This document shows, piece by piece, positions 1 to 9,521 of a DNA stretch of 64,000 nucleotides. This DNA is from Fabrea salina. Its lineage: Eukaryota; Ciliophora; Heterotrichea; Heterotrichida; Fabreidae. Position numbers and translations under genes: made by a program. Where the stretch lies: the NCBI GenBank assembly GCA_022984795.1, contig JALIHJ010000017.1, positions 241,952-305,951 on the forward strand, given 5' to 3'. Position 1 is the stretch's first letter. Each line of letters starts with the position of its first letter. The notes under the pieces were generated by a model, which saw only the letters and a list, made by a program, of their open reading frames with translations, made no database searches and was not told where the DNA came from.

Positions 1-447
1 AAAAGACTCCTGTTTGCAGCTAGCCTCATACTGCTAAGTGAGTTTCCACTAGTTCAGGGAGTAGTTAACTTACTACTGATGCTGGGGTTTGTGGTATTCT
101 TAGTAGTTGTTAGACCCTACAAAGACAAGGTTACTCAGGCAATATCCTTCATTGTAGAAACTGGAGTAACTCTGATCTTTGGACTAGTACTTTACTACCT
201 ACAAGAAGACTTAGAGGGCTGGGGGAGCACTCTAGAAACAGCCATACTATGGATTTCAAACAGCCTCATGATCATACAGTGCCTAGGAGCTGTAGCAGGG
301 CTGATTGCAAAACTCTACTCCTGCTGCAGAAAGACAACTCCAGTAGAAGACATAAGCACCCAGCAAGAAACAACAGTAGTTCAACAAAGCAGTCCAAAGT
401 CCACACCAGAAGCATGTGACTCCCAAAACCCTAATATTGATAACTAA
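1..447 (+). CDS. C-terminal part of a multi-pass membrane protein
   Basis: The frame is open from the first base to TAA at 445-447, so the gene starts outside the window and only the last 148 residues are seen. They hold about four hydrophobic segments. An RPYKDK motif follows the second and is followed by a FIVETG helix. A CC-containing juxtamembrane stretch and a hydrophilic, Gln/Thr/Pro-rich cytoplasmic tail end the protein. The RPY...E arrangement after a transmembrane helix recalls the C-terminal TRP-like bundle of large ciliate surface proteins, but that is only an impression and no family is assigned. The next gene begins 50 bp downstream. Confidence 0.6.
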   Translation, partial: KRLLFAASLILLSEFPLVQGVVNLLLMLGFVVFLVVVRPYKDKVTQAISFIVETGVTLIFGLVLYYLQEDLEGWGSTLETAILWISNSLMIIQCLGAVAGLIAKLYSCCRKTTPVEDISTQQETTVVQQSSPKSTPEACDSQNPNIDN

Positions 448-497
448 TACTCTGAAGGATTTGGAATCCAACACCGGACAACTCTGAGCTAATAAAT

Positions 498-2168
498 ATG
501 GAACTTTTAACTAAAAGCGCAATTCCGGAAATAGCCCGCGGAAAGTCTTACTTCGACTTGCAGCCCACTCTCCAAGTAATTGGCATCAAACCCATGAAGG
601 ACGGGCACCGAGTAGTTTTGTCAGACGGAGAGTACTTCGACCAGTTCGTAGTTAGTTCCCAGAACCCCAGTCTGAACCCCGAAACAAGACTTAAGGTAAA
701 CCAACTTGTGTTGGTGCAGAAGTACGAGTGGGTTGACTACGGAGACAAAAAAGCAAAGTTCATAGACGCTTACAGTCCTGGAGCAGAGTTTGGCGAGAGA
801 GTAGGCAACCCAACATCCATTGACAAAGTGGATTTGGAGTCCATTCAGCGCTCTGCCCAAAGGGACTCTGCAAACTACGTTCCCATCAGAGGACTCACCA
901 CAAGTACCTTTGACCTAGCGATGAAACTCAGAGTCACCAAGAAGTCAGACATAAGGCACTGGAACAACGACAGAGGCTCTGGGAAGTTGTTTAACGCCAA
1001 CCTGCTGGACTCTTCAGGTGACGAAATCCAAGCCTCGTTCTTCAACGAAGCAGCAGACATGTTTTACAACACTCTTGAAGAAGACAAAGTTTACGTGTTC
1101 AAAGGCGGAAGGGTCAAAATGGCCAACCAAAGGTTCCAAGTGGTCAAATGCGACTACGCTCTTACCTTCGACCAGCACTCTTCAATCACACAAGCTGAAG
1201 ACTCAGGAGAGATCGAGAAGGAAAAGTTCAGTTTCGTGAAGATCAAAGACCTGCCCGAGAAGATCAGAAGTGTTGTGGACGTTTGCGGAGTAGTTACCTC
1301 TGCAGGAGAAGTGGCTGAGATTACCTCTAGAAAAGGAGACCAACTCAAAAAAAGGAACCTCGCTCTGACTGACGACAGCCTAAGGTCAATTGAACTCACT
1401 CTTTGGAACAAAGACGCCGAAAACGAAATGCTAGATGCTTCAGTGGGAAGTGTAATGGTTGCCAAGGGAGTTAGGGTGAGTGACTACCAGTCTTGCTCAC
1501 TAAGCAGTGTGAAGGACACCACCAAGATCATGTTCAACTTAGCTATTCCAGAAGTTATGGCTCTGTGCAACTGGTACCACAACTGCTACAAGTCAGAGTC
1601 AGCACTCAAAATCACCGAAAAGCAAAGCTACGGAGACAGGTTCGCTTACAAGTCGTTCCAGGAAATCCGGGACGCCTACGAAGACGGTCCTGACCAAGAA
1701 GACCAAGTGAGAGTTTCAGGGTTCATAGGCTACATCAGGAAAGAAGAACCCTCAAACATCTGGTACACCGCTTGCAAGAACTCAGAAACCTGCAAACGCA
1801 AAGTAGTTAAAGAAGCTGACGGGTACTACAAGTGCGAGAAGTGCAAGGACAGCTTTGCAGAGTGTTCTTACTGCTACATGGCTTCTCTGAAACTCCAAGA
1901 CCACTCAGGGGCCTTTTTCGTTACGTGTTTCGACAACACAGCCGAAAAGATCATAGGCCATTCAGCCTCTTACATGCAGCACCTTTCCGAAACTGACATG
2001 GAGTCCTTCAACAACATACTAACAGCCCCCATTGGCAGAGAAATAGAAGGAGTCCTGAAAGTGCAAGCCAAAGACGGCAAAGCCAGAGGCAACCTCATGG
2101 CCATTCTGGAAAGCGAGCCCAAAAAGTCCCTGGAGGGCTACTTGGAAGAACTCGAAAAGTTGTTTTAG
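498..2168 (+). CDS. RPA1: Replication protein A large subunit (RPA70)
   Basis: Large subunit of the heterotrimeric single-stranded-DNA-binding protein used in nuclear replication, repair and recombination. The 556-residue protein has an N-terminal OB-like region (about 1-110), two central OB folds (about 130-370, DBD-A and B) and a C-terminal DBD-C. DBD-C carries the diagnostic zinc ribbon: YTACKNSETC followed 14-18 residues later by CEKC, and then VTCF after the ribbon, as in human RPA70. Length is slightly below the usual ~600. The start ATG lies in CTAATAAATATGG, the A/T-rich start context seen throughout the window. It ends in TAG, 42 bp before the cullin. Confidence 0.93.
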   Translation: MELLTKSAIPEIARGKSYFDLQPTLQVIGIKPMKDGHRVVLSDGEYFDQFVVSSQNPSLNPETRLKVNQLVLVQKYEWVDYGDKKAKFIDAYSPGAEFGERVGNPTSIDKVDLESIQRSAQRDSANYVPIRGLTTSTFDLAMKLRVTKKSDIRHWNNDRGSGKLFNANLLDSSGDEIQASFFNEAADMFYNTLEEDKVYVFKGGRVKMANQRFQVVKCDYALTFDQHSSITQAEDSGEIEKEKFSFVKIKDLPEKIRSVVDVCGVVTSAGEVAEITSRKGDQLKKRNLALTDDSLRSIELTLWNKDAENEMLDASVGSVMVAKGVRVSDYQSCSLSSVKDTTKIMFNLAIPEVMALCNWYHNCYKSESALKITEKQSYGDRFAYKSFQEIRDAYEDGPDQEDQVRVSGFIGYIRKEEPSNIWYTACKNSETCKRKVVKEADGYYKCEKCKDSFAECSYCYMASLKLQDHSGAFFVTCFDNTAEKIIGHSASYMQHLSETDMESFNNILTAPIGREIEGVLKVQAKDGKARGNLMAILESEPKKSLEGYLEELEKLF

Positions 2169-2210
2169 TATGTTATCCATAAATTAAGTGTCTCTGATAA
2201 AGGATAATAA

Positions 2211-4445
2211 ATGTCAGGCATAGATGATGGAATGAATAGAATCAGAAGGGAACTTATCGAAAATCTCTTCGAGTACCTAGACACAGGGGTCTTTAACAAC
2301 CGGTCAAACGAGACTTACGTAAAGGCTTATGGAACAGTGCTTGAACTAGCTGACCAAGAAGACTTCTCAGAGTTGCTTTACAACTACTACATTGACACCA
2401 TCAAAAACTATACTATTGAAAACGTCAAAAAAAGCTTATCAGAGCAAACAGGGGAAACCTTCCTCTCAAACCTAGTGAAGCGCTGGGAGAATCACAAGAT
2501 CCTTGTTTACTGGATGCGGAAAATATTTATGTACCTGGACAAGTACCATGTTAAAAACACGCAGTCTACTCCTTTGTTCCAAGTAGGCTTAGAAATATTC
2601 CGGGAAGAAATCTTTGAAGGAATTGCAGGTCACTTGAGAGGGGTAATAATTGAACAAATTAGGAAAGAAAGAGAAGGCCAGTTGATTGACAGGAACCTTT
2701 TAAAAGAAGTACTGCTGTGTTTCGTGCAGGTGGGATTAACTGAAGTTTCGATTGAAAAGATCATAGAAAAAGGTGATGACGGCAAACGGGAAAAAATAGT
2801 TTGGAAAGGAACAAAACACCTAGAAAGGTACAAAGACTTGTTCGAAACCTTCTTTTTGAGTGACACACAGGAGTACTACAGAAGCAAGTCTGCAGGGTGG
2901 ATATCTTGTTTGTCGTGTCCTGAGTACATAAGTAAGGCAAAAAAGGTCCTTGAAGAAGAAGAAGACAGGGCTGAAAAGTACCTTGACCACTCAACCATGA
3001 ACCCTCTCTTGGCCATTGTAGTTGAAGAAATAGTCACTAAGCACGCTTTAACCCTCACTGAAATGGAAGGAACAGGCTGCCTAGACATGTTCAAGCACAA
3101 AAAACTAGATGAGCTCAGAAACATGTACCTGGTGTTCAAAAGAGACGAGCAAACTCTTAAGTACATGACTTCCAAAATGAACCCTTACATTGAAGTCAGA
3201 GGTTCCAAGATCGTCGAAGACGAAAAACTCCAACAAGACGCTATTGAGTACACAAAAGCCCTTTTGGAGTTCAAAAGTGAAATCGACGCTATGGTTGAGT
3301 ACTCATTTGATAACCACTCAGTTTTTCAGAGGTGTAGGGATTTAAGTTTCCAGAACTTCATGAACAAGTGCCAGTTTTCTGCCCCTTACATTGCTTCTTA
3401 TGCTGACCACGAAATGAGGAAAGGCCTCAAAGGAGTTAGCGAAGCTGAAACTGACCAAAGACTTGAAGCTTTGATAAAGCTGTTTTTGTGTCTGAATGAC
3501 AGAGACGTGTTCATCAGGAACTACACCAGGTACCTCTCTAAAAGGTTACTTGACGGCACTTCTATAAGTGACGAAGCCGAAGAAAAGATGATTTCCAAAC
3601 TCAAAGTGGAGTGTGGTCACAACATTGTGAACAAGATTTCTAGTATGTACCAAGATATCGCTTTGTCGTCTAACTTGATGGAGGAGTTCAAAGGGCTGTC
3701 CCACCGAGGCTCTCCAGGAGGAATTAACATGACTGTCCAAGTGCTCCGCAGTGGGTGCTGGCCAGAGCAAAGTTCGGAACCCTGCATTATTCCTCCTGAA
3801 CTAGAAACGTGCACTAAGGCTTTTCAGAACTTTTACCTAAACAAGCACCAAGGCAGGAACCTGACTTGGCTGTTAGGTTTTGGAACTGTGGAAATAGGAA
3901 CCAACTTTGCTAAAAGGAACTACACTTGCATAGTCAATCCTTACCAAGCAGCTATCTTGCTGTTGTTCAACAGCGGGGACAGCTACACTCTGGCTGCTAT
4001 AAAAGAAGCCACCAAGCTCAGTGACAGAACTCTGAAAGCCCACGTTCTAGGGTTTTTCAACCCCAAAATGAAGATTCTTCAGAAGTCCAGCAAAGGAAAA
4101 GTGCTTAACGACGAAGACCAAATCACAGTAAACAGTGACTTCCACACCACTTCTTTGCGAGTGAACTACGTGCCCAAGAAGGTCAAGAAGTGCGAAAGCA
4201 ACACCAAAGAAGAAGAACAAGCCATTCAAAGTGAAAGAAAGAACATTCTCGACTCAGTCATTGTGAGGATAGCCAAAAGCAGAAGAGTCATTAAACACCA
4301 AGAACTAGTAGCTGAAGTAATCAGACAAGTCAGTCACTTCAGGCCTCAGCCCACCATGATAAAAACTCAGATTGAAAGTTTGATCCAGCGCGAGTTTCTT
4401 GCTAGGGACGAAAAAGACAGGGCTACTTATAACTATATTCCATAA
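2211..4445 (+). CDS. Cullin, scaffold of a cullin-RING ubiquitin ligase
   Basis: Scaffold that joins a substrate adaptor at its N-terminal cullin repeats to an RBX RING subunit at its C-terminus. The protein is 744 residues, the usual cullin length. The cullin-homology signature KRLLDGTSIS is present near residue 440. The C-terminal winged helix contains IVRIAKSRRVIKHQELV, in which Lys689 aligns with the NEDD8-acceptor lysine. The tail RATYNYIP resembles CUL1/CUL3 ends. Which paralogue it is cannot be settled by eye. COP9 subunit 1, part of the machine that removes NEDD8 from cullins, is encoded 4 kb downstream. The start follows GGATAATAA. Confidence 0.93.
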   Translation: MSGIDDGMNRIRRELIENLFEYLDTGVFNNRSNETYVKAYGTVLELADQEDFSELLYNYYIDTIKNYTIENVKKSLSEQTGETFLSNLVKRWENHKILVYWMRKIFMYLDKYHVKNTQSTPLFQVGLEIFREEIFEGIAGHLRGVIIEQIRKEREGQLIDRNLLKEVLLCFVQVGLTEVSIEKIIEKGDDGKREKIVWKGTKHLERYKDLFETFFLSDTQEYYRSKSAGWISCLSCPEYISKAKKVLEEEEDRAEKYLDHSTMNPLLAIVVEEIVTKHALTLTEMEGTGCLDMFKHKKLDELRNMYLVFKRDEQTLKYMTSKMNPYIEVRGSKIVEDEKLQQDAIEYTKALLEFKSEIDAMVEYSFDNHSVFQRCRDLSFQNFMNKCQFSAPYIASYADHEMRKGLKGVSEAETDQRLEALIKLFLCLNDRDVFIRNYTRYLSKRLLDGTSISDEAEEKMISKLKVECGHNIVNKISSMYQDIALSSNLMEEFKGLSHRGSPGGINMTVQVLRSGCWPEQSSEPCIIPPELETCTKAFQNFYLNKHQGRNLTWLLGFGTVEIGTNFAKRNYTCIVNPYQAAILLLFNSGDSYTLAAIKEATKLSDRTLKAHVLGFFNPKMKILQKSSKGKVLNDEDQITVNSDFHTTSLRVNYVPKKVKKCESNTKEEEQAIQSERKNILDSVIVRIAKSRRVIKHQELVAEVIRQVSHFRPQPTMIKTQIESLIQREFLARDEKDRATYNYIP

Positions 4446-4455
4446 TTTAAGCAAC

Positions 4456-4650
4456 ATGGGTAACTGCTTTAGAAGCCAAGAAAATGAGTCGGCGACTAAA
4501 ACTAAAAACAAGCAAGAAGACCTAGCTTTCACTTTTGCAAGTCCTAACCAAGTTCCTCAAAGCAACTTGCTTCCTACTTTTGCTGAGCCTAGTTTTTTTT
4601 CAGATAAGGGCTCAAAAAACACTCCTGACCAATGCGCTGGAAAGACTTGA
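4456..4650 (+). CDS. Small MGNC-type lipidated protein, 64 aa
   Basis: A short ORF begins 11 bp after the cullin stop. It starts MGNCFRSQ: Gly2 fits N-myristoylation and Cys4 fits palmitoylation, so the product is probably a membrane-tethered peripheral protein. The rest is polar and disordered (Lys/Asn/Ser/Pro). The same frame is open upstream inside the cullin, but the ATG at 4456 is the natural start because it opens the lipidation signal and follows TTTAAGCAAC. It ends in TGA, 28 bp from the stop of the convergent gene. There is no recognisable family. It could be a chance ORF, but the spacing and N-terminus favour a real gene. Confidence 0.55.
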   Translation: MGNCFRSQENESATKTKNKQEDLAFTFASPNQVPQSNLLPTFAEPSFFSDKGSKNTPDQCAGKT

Positions 4651-4678
4651 AGCTTATGTTCATTACAGTGTTAATTAT

Positions 4679-6403
4679 TCAATGTTTGCTTTTGAAATGA
4701 GACTTTGCAAGTTTGGAGCTTGAAGAAATGTTGGAGCTTTCTTTTTTAGAAGATGCTTTGGGTCTGTGGAGCTTCTTTTTGTCTGAAGGGTGGAGTTTAG
4801 CAATGCTTGACTTGATTTTTGTTTTGCCTTTTTTGATTCGATTGTAGTGGTGGTCGTAGTACCTAGAAGACTTGCAGGATTCTTCAGTTTGTTTGGAGTT
4901 TTCATTAACTTGTTTTCCTGAAACTACTATTTCGGGCAAACTAATTTTGCTAAATGAGGGTCCGTTCCTGTTTTTGGGGAACTCAAGGACTTTTTTGGCT
5001 TGCCAAACTGGTCCTTTTCTGGGCGAGTTGTTAAAATGAGGAGTTGAAAGGATTTTGTTAGACTTTGTAAAGTCGTATACAGTTGAAGTGGAGACGTTCT
5101 TAGAGGGATTCAAAGTAAACCTAGGTGAGAGAGACTCTTCGTTTTCGGCATACCTAGACTCGACGCTTTCTAAGTGGTGGGGGTCTAGTTTGTTAGCAGG
5201 GGAGTCTGGTGCACTGTCTGGCTTGTCTAAGTTTCTAGGGCGGGGTGTAGACTTTTTGTAATTTTCTTCTTGAATGGCTTCTGGGAGTTTGGGCTTTGCT
5301 TCAGAGCGTTCGGACAAGTAAGACTTTCCCAGAACAGGGAGTTTTACCTTTTTCTGGACTTCTAAGATTCTTTGCTGGGGTTGGCTTAGTTGGGCCCTAG
5401 AAGGAGTCTTTACACTTTTCCTTTTAGGCACTAAAGGAGACTTGGGGTCTTTTGGAGGTTCATTGAGTATATTGATGCACTGGGCCAAGACGTGTGTTTT
5501 GTCAGGGTTTTTTGCGTGTTCAAGCATGTCTAGGATTCTGTTGTCTCCAGGAAAAAACACCGATAGTAGTTCTTTACAGTGGTTTTTAACGTCACTGATA
5601 AAAGAAAAATTCTGTTGGTACCAGTTTGAAAAAGCTATTTTGTAGTTGGTTTTTTTTAGGTTGTTTAGTATTTTAAAGAACTTATCTGAAAAGGCACAGA
5701 TGCTTTCCCAGCTTTTTAACTCAGAGCTTTCTAGGGTGTCTCCAGAACTTGAGTTGAGTATTACACTATTTAACACAAACACAAAAGTAAGGGTGTCTAC
5801 TTCAGTAACTTCTTGAAAAACTAATTCAACTAAGATCTTGGAAAAGTCTTCAAATTCCATTTTGCCTTTGGTGAAGTTGAAGTGCTTGAACGACTCAAAA
5901 AGTTCTTTTTCTTTAGAATTCTCAGCATTTATGAATTTGTTCCACTCGTCCCAAACCTTACAAAGAACCTCTTCGTACTTGAAGTTGTGTCTAAAGCACT
6001 TAAGCATAGCTACTCGGAAGTCTTTGTAGTGCGAATAAGCAATGACTTGCCTTGAATGCTTTTCCACTCCTACAGTATCTGGTTTAAGGATTGCCCAAAG
6101 TTTTTCAGCTGAGTCCTGAAACAAGGGGTGGAAGCTCACAGTTAGCTTTTTGTGTCCAGAGTAGGGGTCTTTCTGTTTGTCTTGTAAGTTGTTTACTATT
6201 TTGTGTTGAATTGACAACAATGAGTTCTTAACAGAAACCTCACTTTCATGAAAGCTCACAAACGAGTTTGCAGAGTTGTATATAGAGTTGTCTCCTGCTT
6301 TGCGCCGGCGGCTCTCTATTGGCGAAAAAGCATCGAAGTAACTCTTGGAAGCTTTGTTAGTAGCAGTAAGTGCTCCTCTTGCCAAGTTTTCGTATTCGTA
6401 CAT
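4679..6403 (-). CDS. Unknown 574-aa protein with a disordered basic C-terminal half
   Basis: Not recognised. Residues 1-290 look globular and mostly helical, rich in Phe, Trp and Tyr (for example LCKVWDEWNKF and FEDFSKILVELVFQEV). The second helix pair reads like a degenerate EF-hand or calponin-like unit without a calcium loop. Residues 290-574 are Lys/Ser/Pro-rich and probably disordered, ending in a very basic tail. It stops with TGA. Its start is 17 bp from the start of the divergent EF-hand gene at 6421, with TTTTAATTAAAG between the two ATGs, so the pair must share one regulatory segment. Confidence 0.75.
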   Translation of the reverse strand: MYEYENLARGALTATNKASKSYFDAFSPIESRRRKAGDNSIYNSANSFVSFHESEVSVKNSLLSIQHKIVNNLQDKQKDPYSGHKKLTVSFHPLFQDSAEKLWAILKPDTVGVEKHSRQVIAYSHYKDFRVAMLKCFRHNFKYEEVLCKVWDEWNKFINAENSKEKELFESFKHFNFTKGKMEFEDFSKILVELVFQEVTEVDTLTFVFVLNSVILNSSSGDTLESSELKSWESICAFSDKFFKILNNLKKTNYKIAFSNWYQQNFSFISDVKNHCKELLSVFFPGDNRILDMLEHAKNPDKTHVLAQCINILNEPPKDPKSPLVPKRKSVKTPSRAQLSQPQQRILEVQKKVKLPVLGKSYLSERSEAKPKLPEAIQEENYKKSTPRPRNLDKPDSAPDSPANKLDPHHLESVESRYAENEESLSPRFTLNPSKNVSTSTVYDFTKSNKILSTPHFNNSPRKGPVWQAKKVLEFPKNRNGPSFSKISLPEIVVSGKQVNENSKQTEESCKSSRYYDHHYNRIKKGKTKIKSSIAKLHPSDKKKLHRPKASSKKESSNISSSSKLAKSHFKSKH

Positions 6404-6420
6404 ACTCCTTTTAATTAAAG
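6404..6420. promoter_or_regulatory. 17-bp shared divergent promoter segment
   Basis: The 17 bases lie between two oppositely oriented start codons (ATG at 6403 on minus, ATG at 6421 on plus). The core TTTTAATTAAA is A/T-only and nearly palindromic. Any promoter elements for either gene must be here or inside the neighbouring coding sequences. That the segment acts as a promoter is inferred from position alone. Confidence 0.4.
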
Positions 6421-8271
6421 ATGCTTGACTTGATCAAATTCGGATTTAGCAGAACAAGCCCTAGGAAAGAAACCCTGAACCTCGCAGAAATAGCTGAAGA
6501 AGACGAAGTCAAGGACGAACTTGAGAGTTCAAAAGTTTCGCAAAAAACAAACAGACTTAAAACTCGCAAAAAAGCTATTAAACCTATCAAAAAGAAACCA
6601 GAAATCAAGCTTAACTCGTCTTTCAAGAACCCAACTTCTAAGTCTGAATTCAAAATTCAAGAAATTAGAAGTCTAACACCTACTATAAACAGCATTCTGC
6701 CTAACATTTCGAGATCCAAAACCTTGTTTTTACAAAACCCTCCTCAGCCTCCTCCTAAAAGACTCTCTGAAGAGCTACTTCGTTACAAATCTCACTCTAA
6801 CACTCTCAGCTCCAAAAGCAGACTAGGAAGCTCCAACAGTAGAATGAGTTTAGCCAGTAGAATTGCAAGAGGCAAACCCAACAAAAACAACTTCTTCAAA
6901 AACCGCTTTTTAAACCCCAACGACTCCAACTTACAAAAAAAGTTCAAAAGGATCTGTCAGAAAAAAACCATCGAAGAATGTTTTGTTACAAACGACTTGT
7001 TTCAAAAGTACCTTGAAAAAAGGTACCCTGAACACGTTGCTTCAGTTCTGTCTTCTAACTTCAACTTAAGCTTTGCTGACTTTGAAGGGTTTTTGAACGA
7101 AGTAGACAGGTTCGTCAGTTCTCACAAAGAAAAACTACTCTATATAGCTTTCCAAGTGTTTGACTTTAACCGTGACAAGTTTGTGTGCTACGAAGACGCT
7201 TGTTCAGCTATTGAACAAACAAAGTTCAACTGCTACGACTACGACTTGATAGAGATCAAAAAACTACTTGAACTCAAGAAACAAGGAAAGTTAGGACCTA
7301 GCAAACCAGACTTTAGAAAAAGCTTCATGAACTTCTTAATCATAAACTCCAACCCTTCCCAGATTCTCCACAAGTTTTCTAAACCCCAAACTAGACAAGA
7401 CGCCATTAACTTCCAAGACTTTAAAAAGATGAACTACAACTTCCTTCCTCAGATCATTTTGGACTTTGTCAAGTACATCACCAAAATAAACCTACTTAAA
7501 GCTTTTGGAGTCAGGGATGAAACCCCCCTTTTACAAAGGGAACCCAGTGAAGAAACCATTATTAACTCTAAAGAAGTAGAAGGACAGACCCAGCAAAGAC
7601 TAAACTACTTAAAAGAACTTTCAGATGCGATGGCACTCTACTCTTTAGAGAGTGCTTATGACTTACTTGCTAAGTTCAAAGCTCTTAAGTGCAACCGAGT
7701 CAAAAACTCCAACGTGATTTCTAAAGACTCACTTAGAAAAAGGTTCCCCAGTATGTTTGGAGTGAAGTGCAAATACTTAGCTGAAAGGATTTACTACTAC
7801 TTAGCTGGGCCAGAAGTAAACGACATCGACAAAGCTACGTTTCTAAGGATGGTCTACCCCTTCTTAACTGGCCACAAAAAAACAACTGAAAGGTTTGTGT
7901 TTAGTTTGTATGACTTTAGAAATGACAAAGTACTTACAGCAGATGAAATCTACCAAATGTTTGCAGGGCTTCCAGTAGGTTCGCATGCTTACAATGAGTG
8001 CAGCCTTGTAGTTAACGAAGCTGTTGAAATCCTTTTTCAAAGGAGTTACAAATCCACCATAAATATCACTCCTGACAGGTTTTCTAAACTAGTTCCGAAA
8101 AGCGTCATCTTAGAAAGTTTCTTGGAGTTCCTGAGTAAGCCTTACCAAGAACTTCCTGTGTGCCAGGAAAACTTTGCTTCCACAGAACTGTCTAAGCGAG
8201 AAATTAACTTTAGAAAAACCAGTATATCGTTCTTAAAAACAGCTTCTCAATTTTCTTATAGAGACAACTGA
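6421..8271 (+). CDS. EF-hand domain protein, 616 aa
   Basis: Probable calcium-binding structural or regulatory protein. Residues 1-190 are basic and disordered. Two EF-hand-like units follow. FQVFDFNRDKFVCYEDA (about residue 242) has D-x-N-x-D and an acidic residue at loop position 12. VFSLYDFRNDKVLTADEI (about residue 499) has D-x-R-x-D-x-V and an acidic end. The first fits a canonical loop well and the second is weaker. It ends in TGA at 8269-8271, only 19 bp before the next start. Many ciliate axonemal and cortical proteins have this build, but no specific homologue is claimed. Confidence 0.8.
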   Translation: MLDLIKFGFSRTSPRKETLNLAEIAEEDEVKDELESSKVSQKTNRLKTRKKAIKPIKKKPEIKLNSSFKNPTSKSEFKIQEIRSLTPTINSILPNISRSKTLFLQNPPQPPPKRLSEELLRYKSHSNTLSSKSRLGSSNSRMSLASRIARGKPNKNNFFKNRFLNPNDSNLQKKFKRICQKKTIEECFVTNDLFQKYLEKRYPEHVASVLSSNFNLSFADFEGFLNEVDRFVSSHKEKLLYIAFQVFDFNRDKFVCYEDACSAIEQTKFNCYDYDLIEIKKLLELKKQGKLGPSKPDFRKSFMNFLIINSNPSQILHKFSKPQTRQDAINFQDFKKMNYNFLPQIILDFVKYITKINLLKAFGVRDETPLLQREPSEETIINSKEVEGQTQQRLNYLKELSDAMALYSLESAYDLLAKFKALKCNRVKNSNVISKDSLRKRFPSMFGVKCKYLAERIYYYLAGPEVNDIDKATFLRMVYPFLTGHKKTTERFVFSLYDFRNDKVLTADEIYQMFAGLPVGSHAYNECSLVVNEAVEILFQRSYKSTINITPDRFSKLVPKSVILESFLEFLSKPYQELPVCQENFASTELSKREINFRKTSISFLKTASQFSYRDN

Positions 8272-8290
8272 CCTGTTAATAGAATTAAAT

Positions 8291-9514
8291 ATGAGTCTTA
8301 GCAACTATCCTCCTATCAGCCAAGCTCAAAGGTACCTTTTCATTGCCGAAAAAGCTTCAGAAAAAGGCTCAGAGCTCCAAATAGACGCTTTGAAACAAGC
8401 ACTCACGGTGGCTTACGAAAATAACATGCCTTACTACTACAGCAAAGCACTTAGCATCCTAAACAACCTGTACGGAGACTCCAGTGAAGTCCCAGTGCTC
8501 GCACCTGAAAAGCTCAAAGAATGGGAAGACCAAATCAGGTCTAAAGCAGACAGAATAGAAGTTGCTATAAGTCACGCTAAAAACGCAGGGCTCAAAGACT
8601 CCATGAGAATGAGCATAAACGAACAAGGCGACTTGTGGTACAGTGCTGGAGACCCTAGCCAAGCCCTCAGAACCTACTTAAGGGCCAAAGAACTTCCTTT
8701 CTCTAAAGAACAGCAGTTTGAGCTTTCCTTTAAACTAGCTAAGTCAGCTTTGTTCCAAGGTAACTTAGCTTACGCACTGAACAGTTCCCAAAGAGCTGTG
8801 GGGTTAGCTGTTACCTCCGAACTCCAAAGAAGCCATGCTAACCTGCTCCTAGGTATCTGCTTGATGCTGAGCAATAAACCCAATGAAGCCGGCAGGGCCT
8901 TTTCAAAACTCTCGGAAGTTATGAAGGGCCAGCCTAACGACTTTGTGACGGACGAAGACATTGTTATTTACTTAGGCATCTGTGCTTTGGCTTCGTTTGA
9001 ACGCAAAGAAATCCGTGAAGAAGTGCTCAGGAACAAACACTTAAGAAGCTTTATGGAAGAACAACCCACAGTAAACGAGTTACTTGAAAGTTACTTGTCC
9101 AACAGGTACGACGAGTTAGTTTATGGACTGAACGAATTGAAACCCCGCTTAGCTAAGGATATTTACATAGGTCCTGTACTCGAAGACATGTACTCAGCTA
9201 TACACAACAGGTGCGTCATTCAGTTCCTCAAGCCTTTTAAAAGGGTTAAAATAGAAACACTAGGAAAAGCCTTTTGCTGCGACTCAGTTGAAATGGAAAG
9301 AAGAGTTGCGAAGCTAATTATGGACGGGAAAGTCCAAGCCAAAATAGACAGTCATAACAAAGTTGTAGAAGCAACTTACTCCGATGAAACTACTCTTGCT
9401 TACAGAAGGGCCCTTAGTATGGGAACCAACTATTTAAGGAACACCGAAACTGCTTTGCTACGAATGAGCATGATACAGCAAAAACTTGTTTTAAAGGAGC
9501 CTAGGAATAATTAA
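8291..9514 (+). CDS. CSN1: COP9 signalosome subunit 1
   Basis: Subunit of the eight-protein COP9 signalosome, whose deneddylase activity recycles cullin-RING ligases. The 407-residue protein has an N-terminal TPR-like helical part (about 90-220) and a C-terminal PCI winged helix (about 230-360). The signature region LEDMYSAIHNRCVIQFLKPF, then LIMDGKVQAKIDSHNKV, closely follows CSN1/GPS1 rather than proteasome lid subunit Rpn7, its nearest relative. It is slightly shorter than animal CSN1 (~490). Start context is AGAATTAAATATG. A cullin, its functional target, is encoded on the same strand 4 kb upstream. Confidence 0.88.
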   Translation: MSLSNYPPISQAQRYLFIAEKASEKGSELQIDALKQALTVAYENNMPYYYSKALSILNNLYGDSSEVPVLAPEKLKEWEDQIRSKADRIEVAISHAKNAGLKDSMRMSINEQGDLWYSAGDPSQALRTYLRAKELPFSKEQQFELSFKLAKSALFQGNLAYALNSSQRAVGLAVTSELQRSHANLLLGICLMLSNKPNEAGRAFSKLSEVMKGQPNDFVTDEDIVIYLGICALASFERKEIREEVLRNKHLRSFMEEQPTVNELLESYLSNRYDELVYGLNELKPRLAKDIYIGPVLEDMYSAIHNRCVIQFLKPFKRVKIETLGKAFCCDSVEMERRVAKLIMDGKVQAKIDSHNKVVEATYSDETTLAYRRALSMGTNYLRNTETALLRMSMIQQKLVLKEPRNN

Positions 9515-9521
9515 TACTAGT

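Noticed and set aside
4399-4455. Upstream extension of the MGNC protein into the cullin gene
   Set aside because: It would overlap the cullin coding sequence and would destroy the N-terminal lipidation signal.
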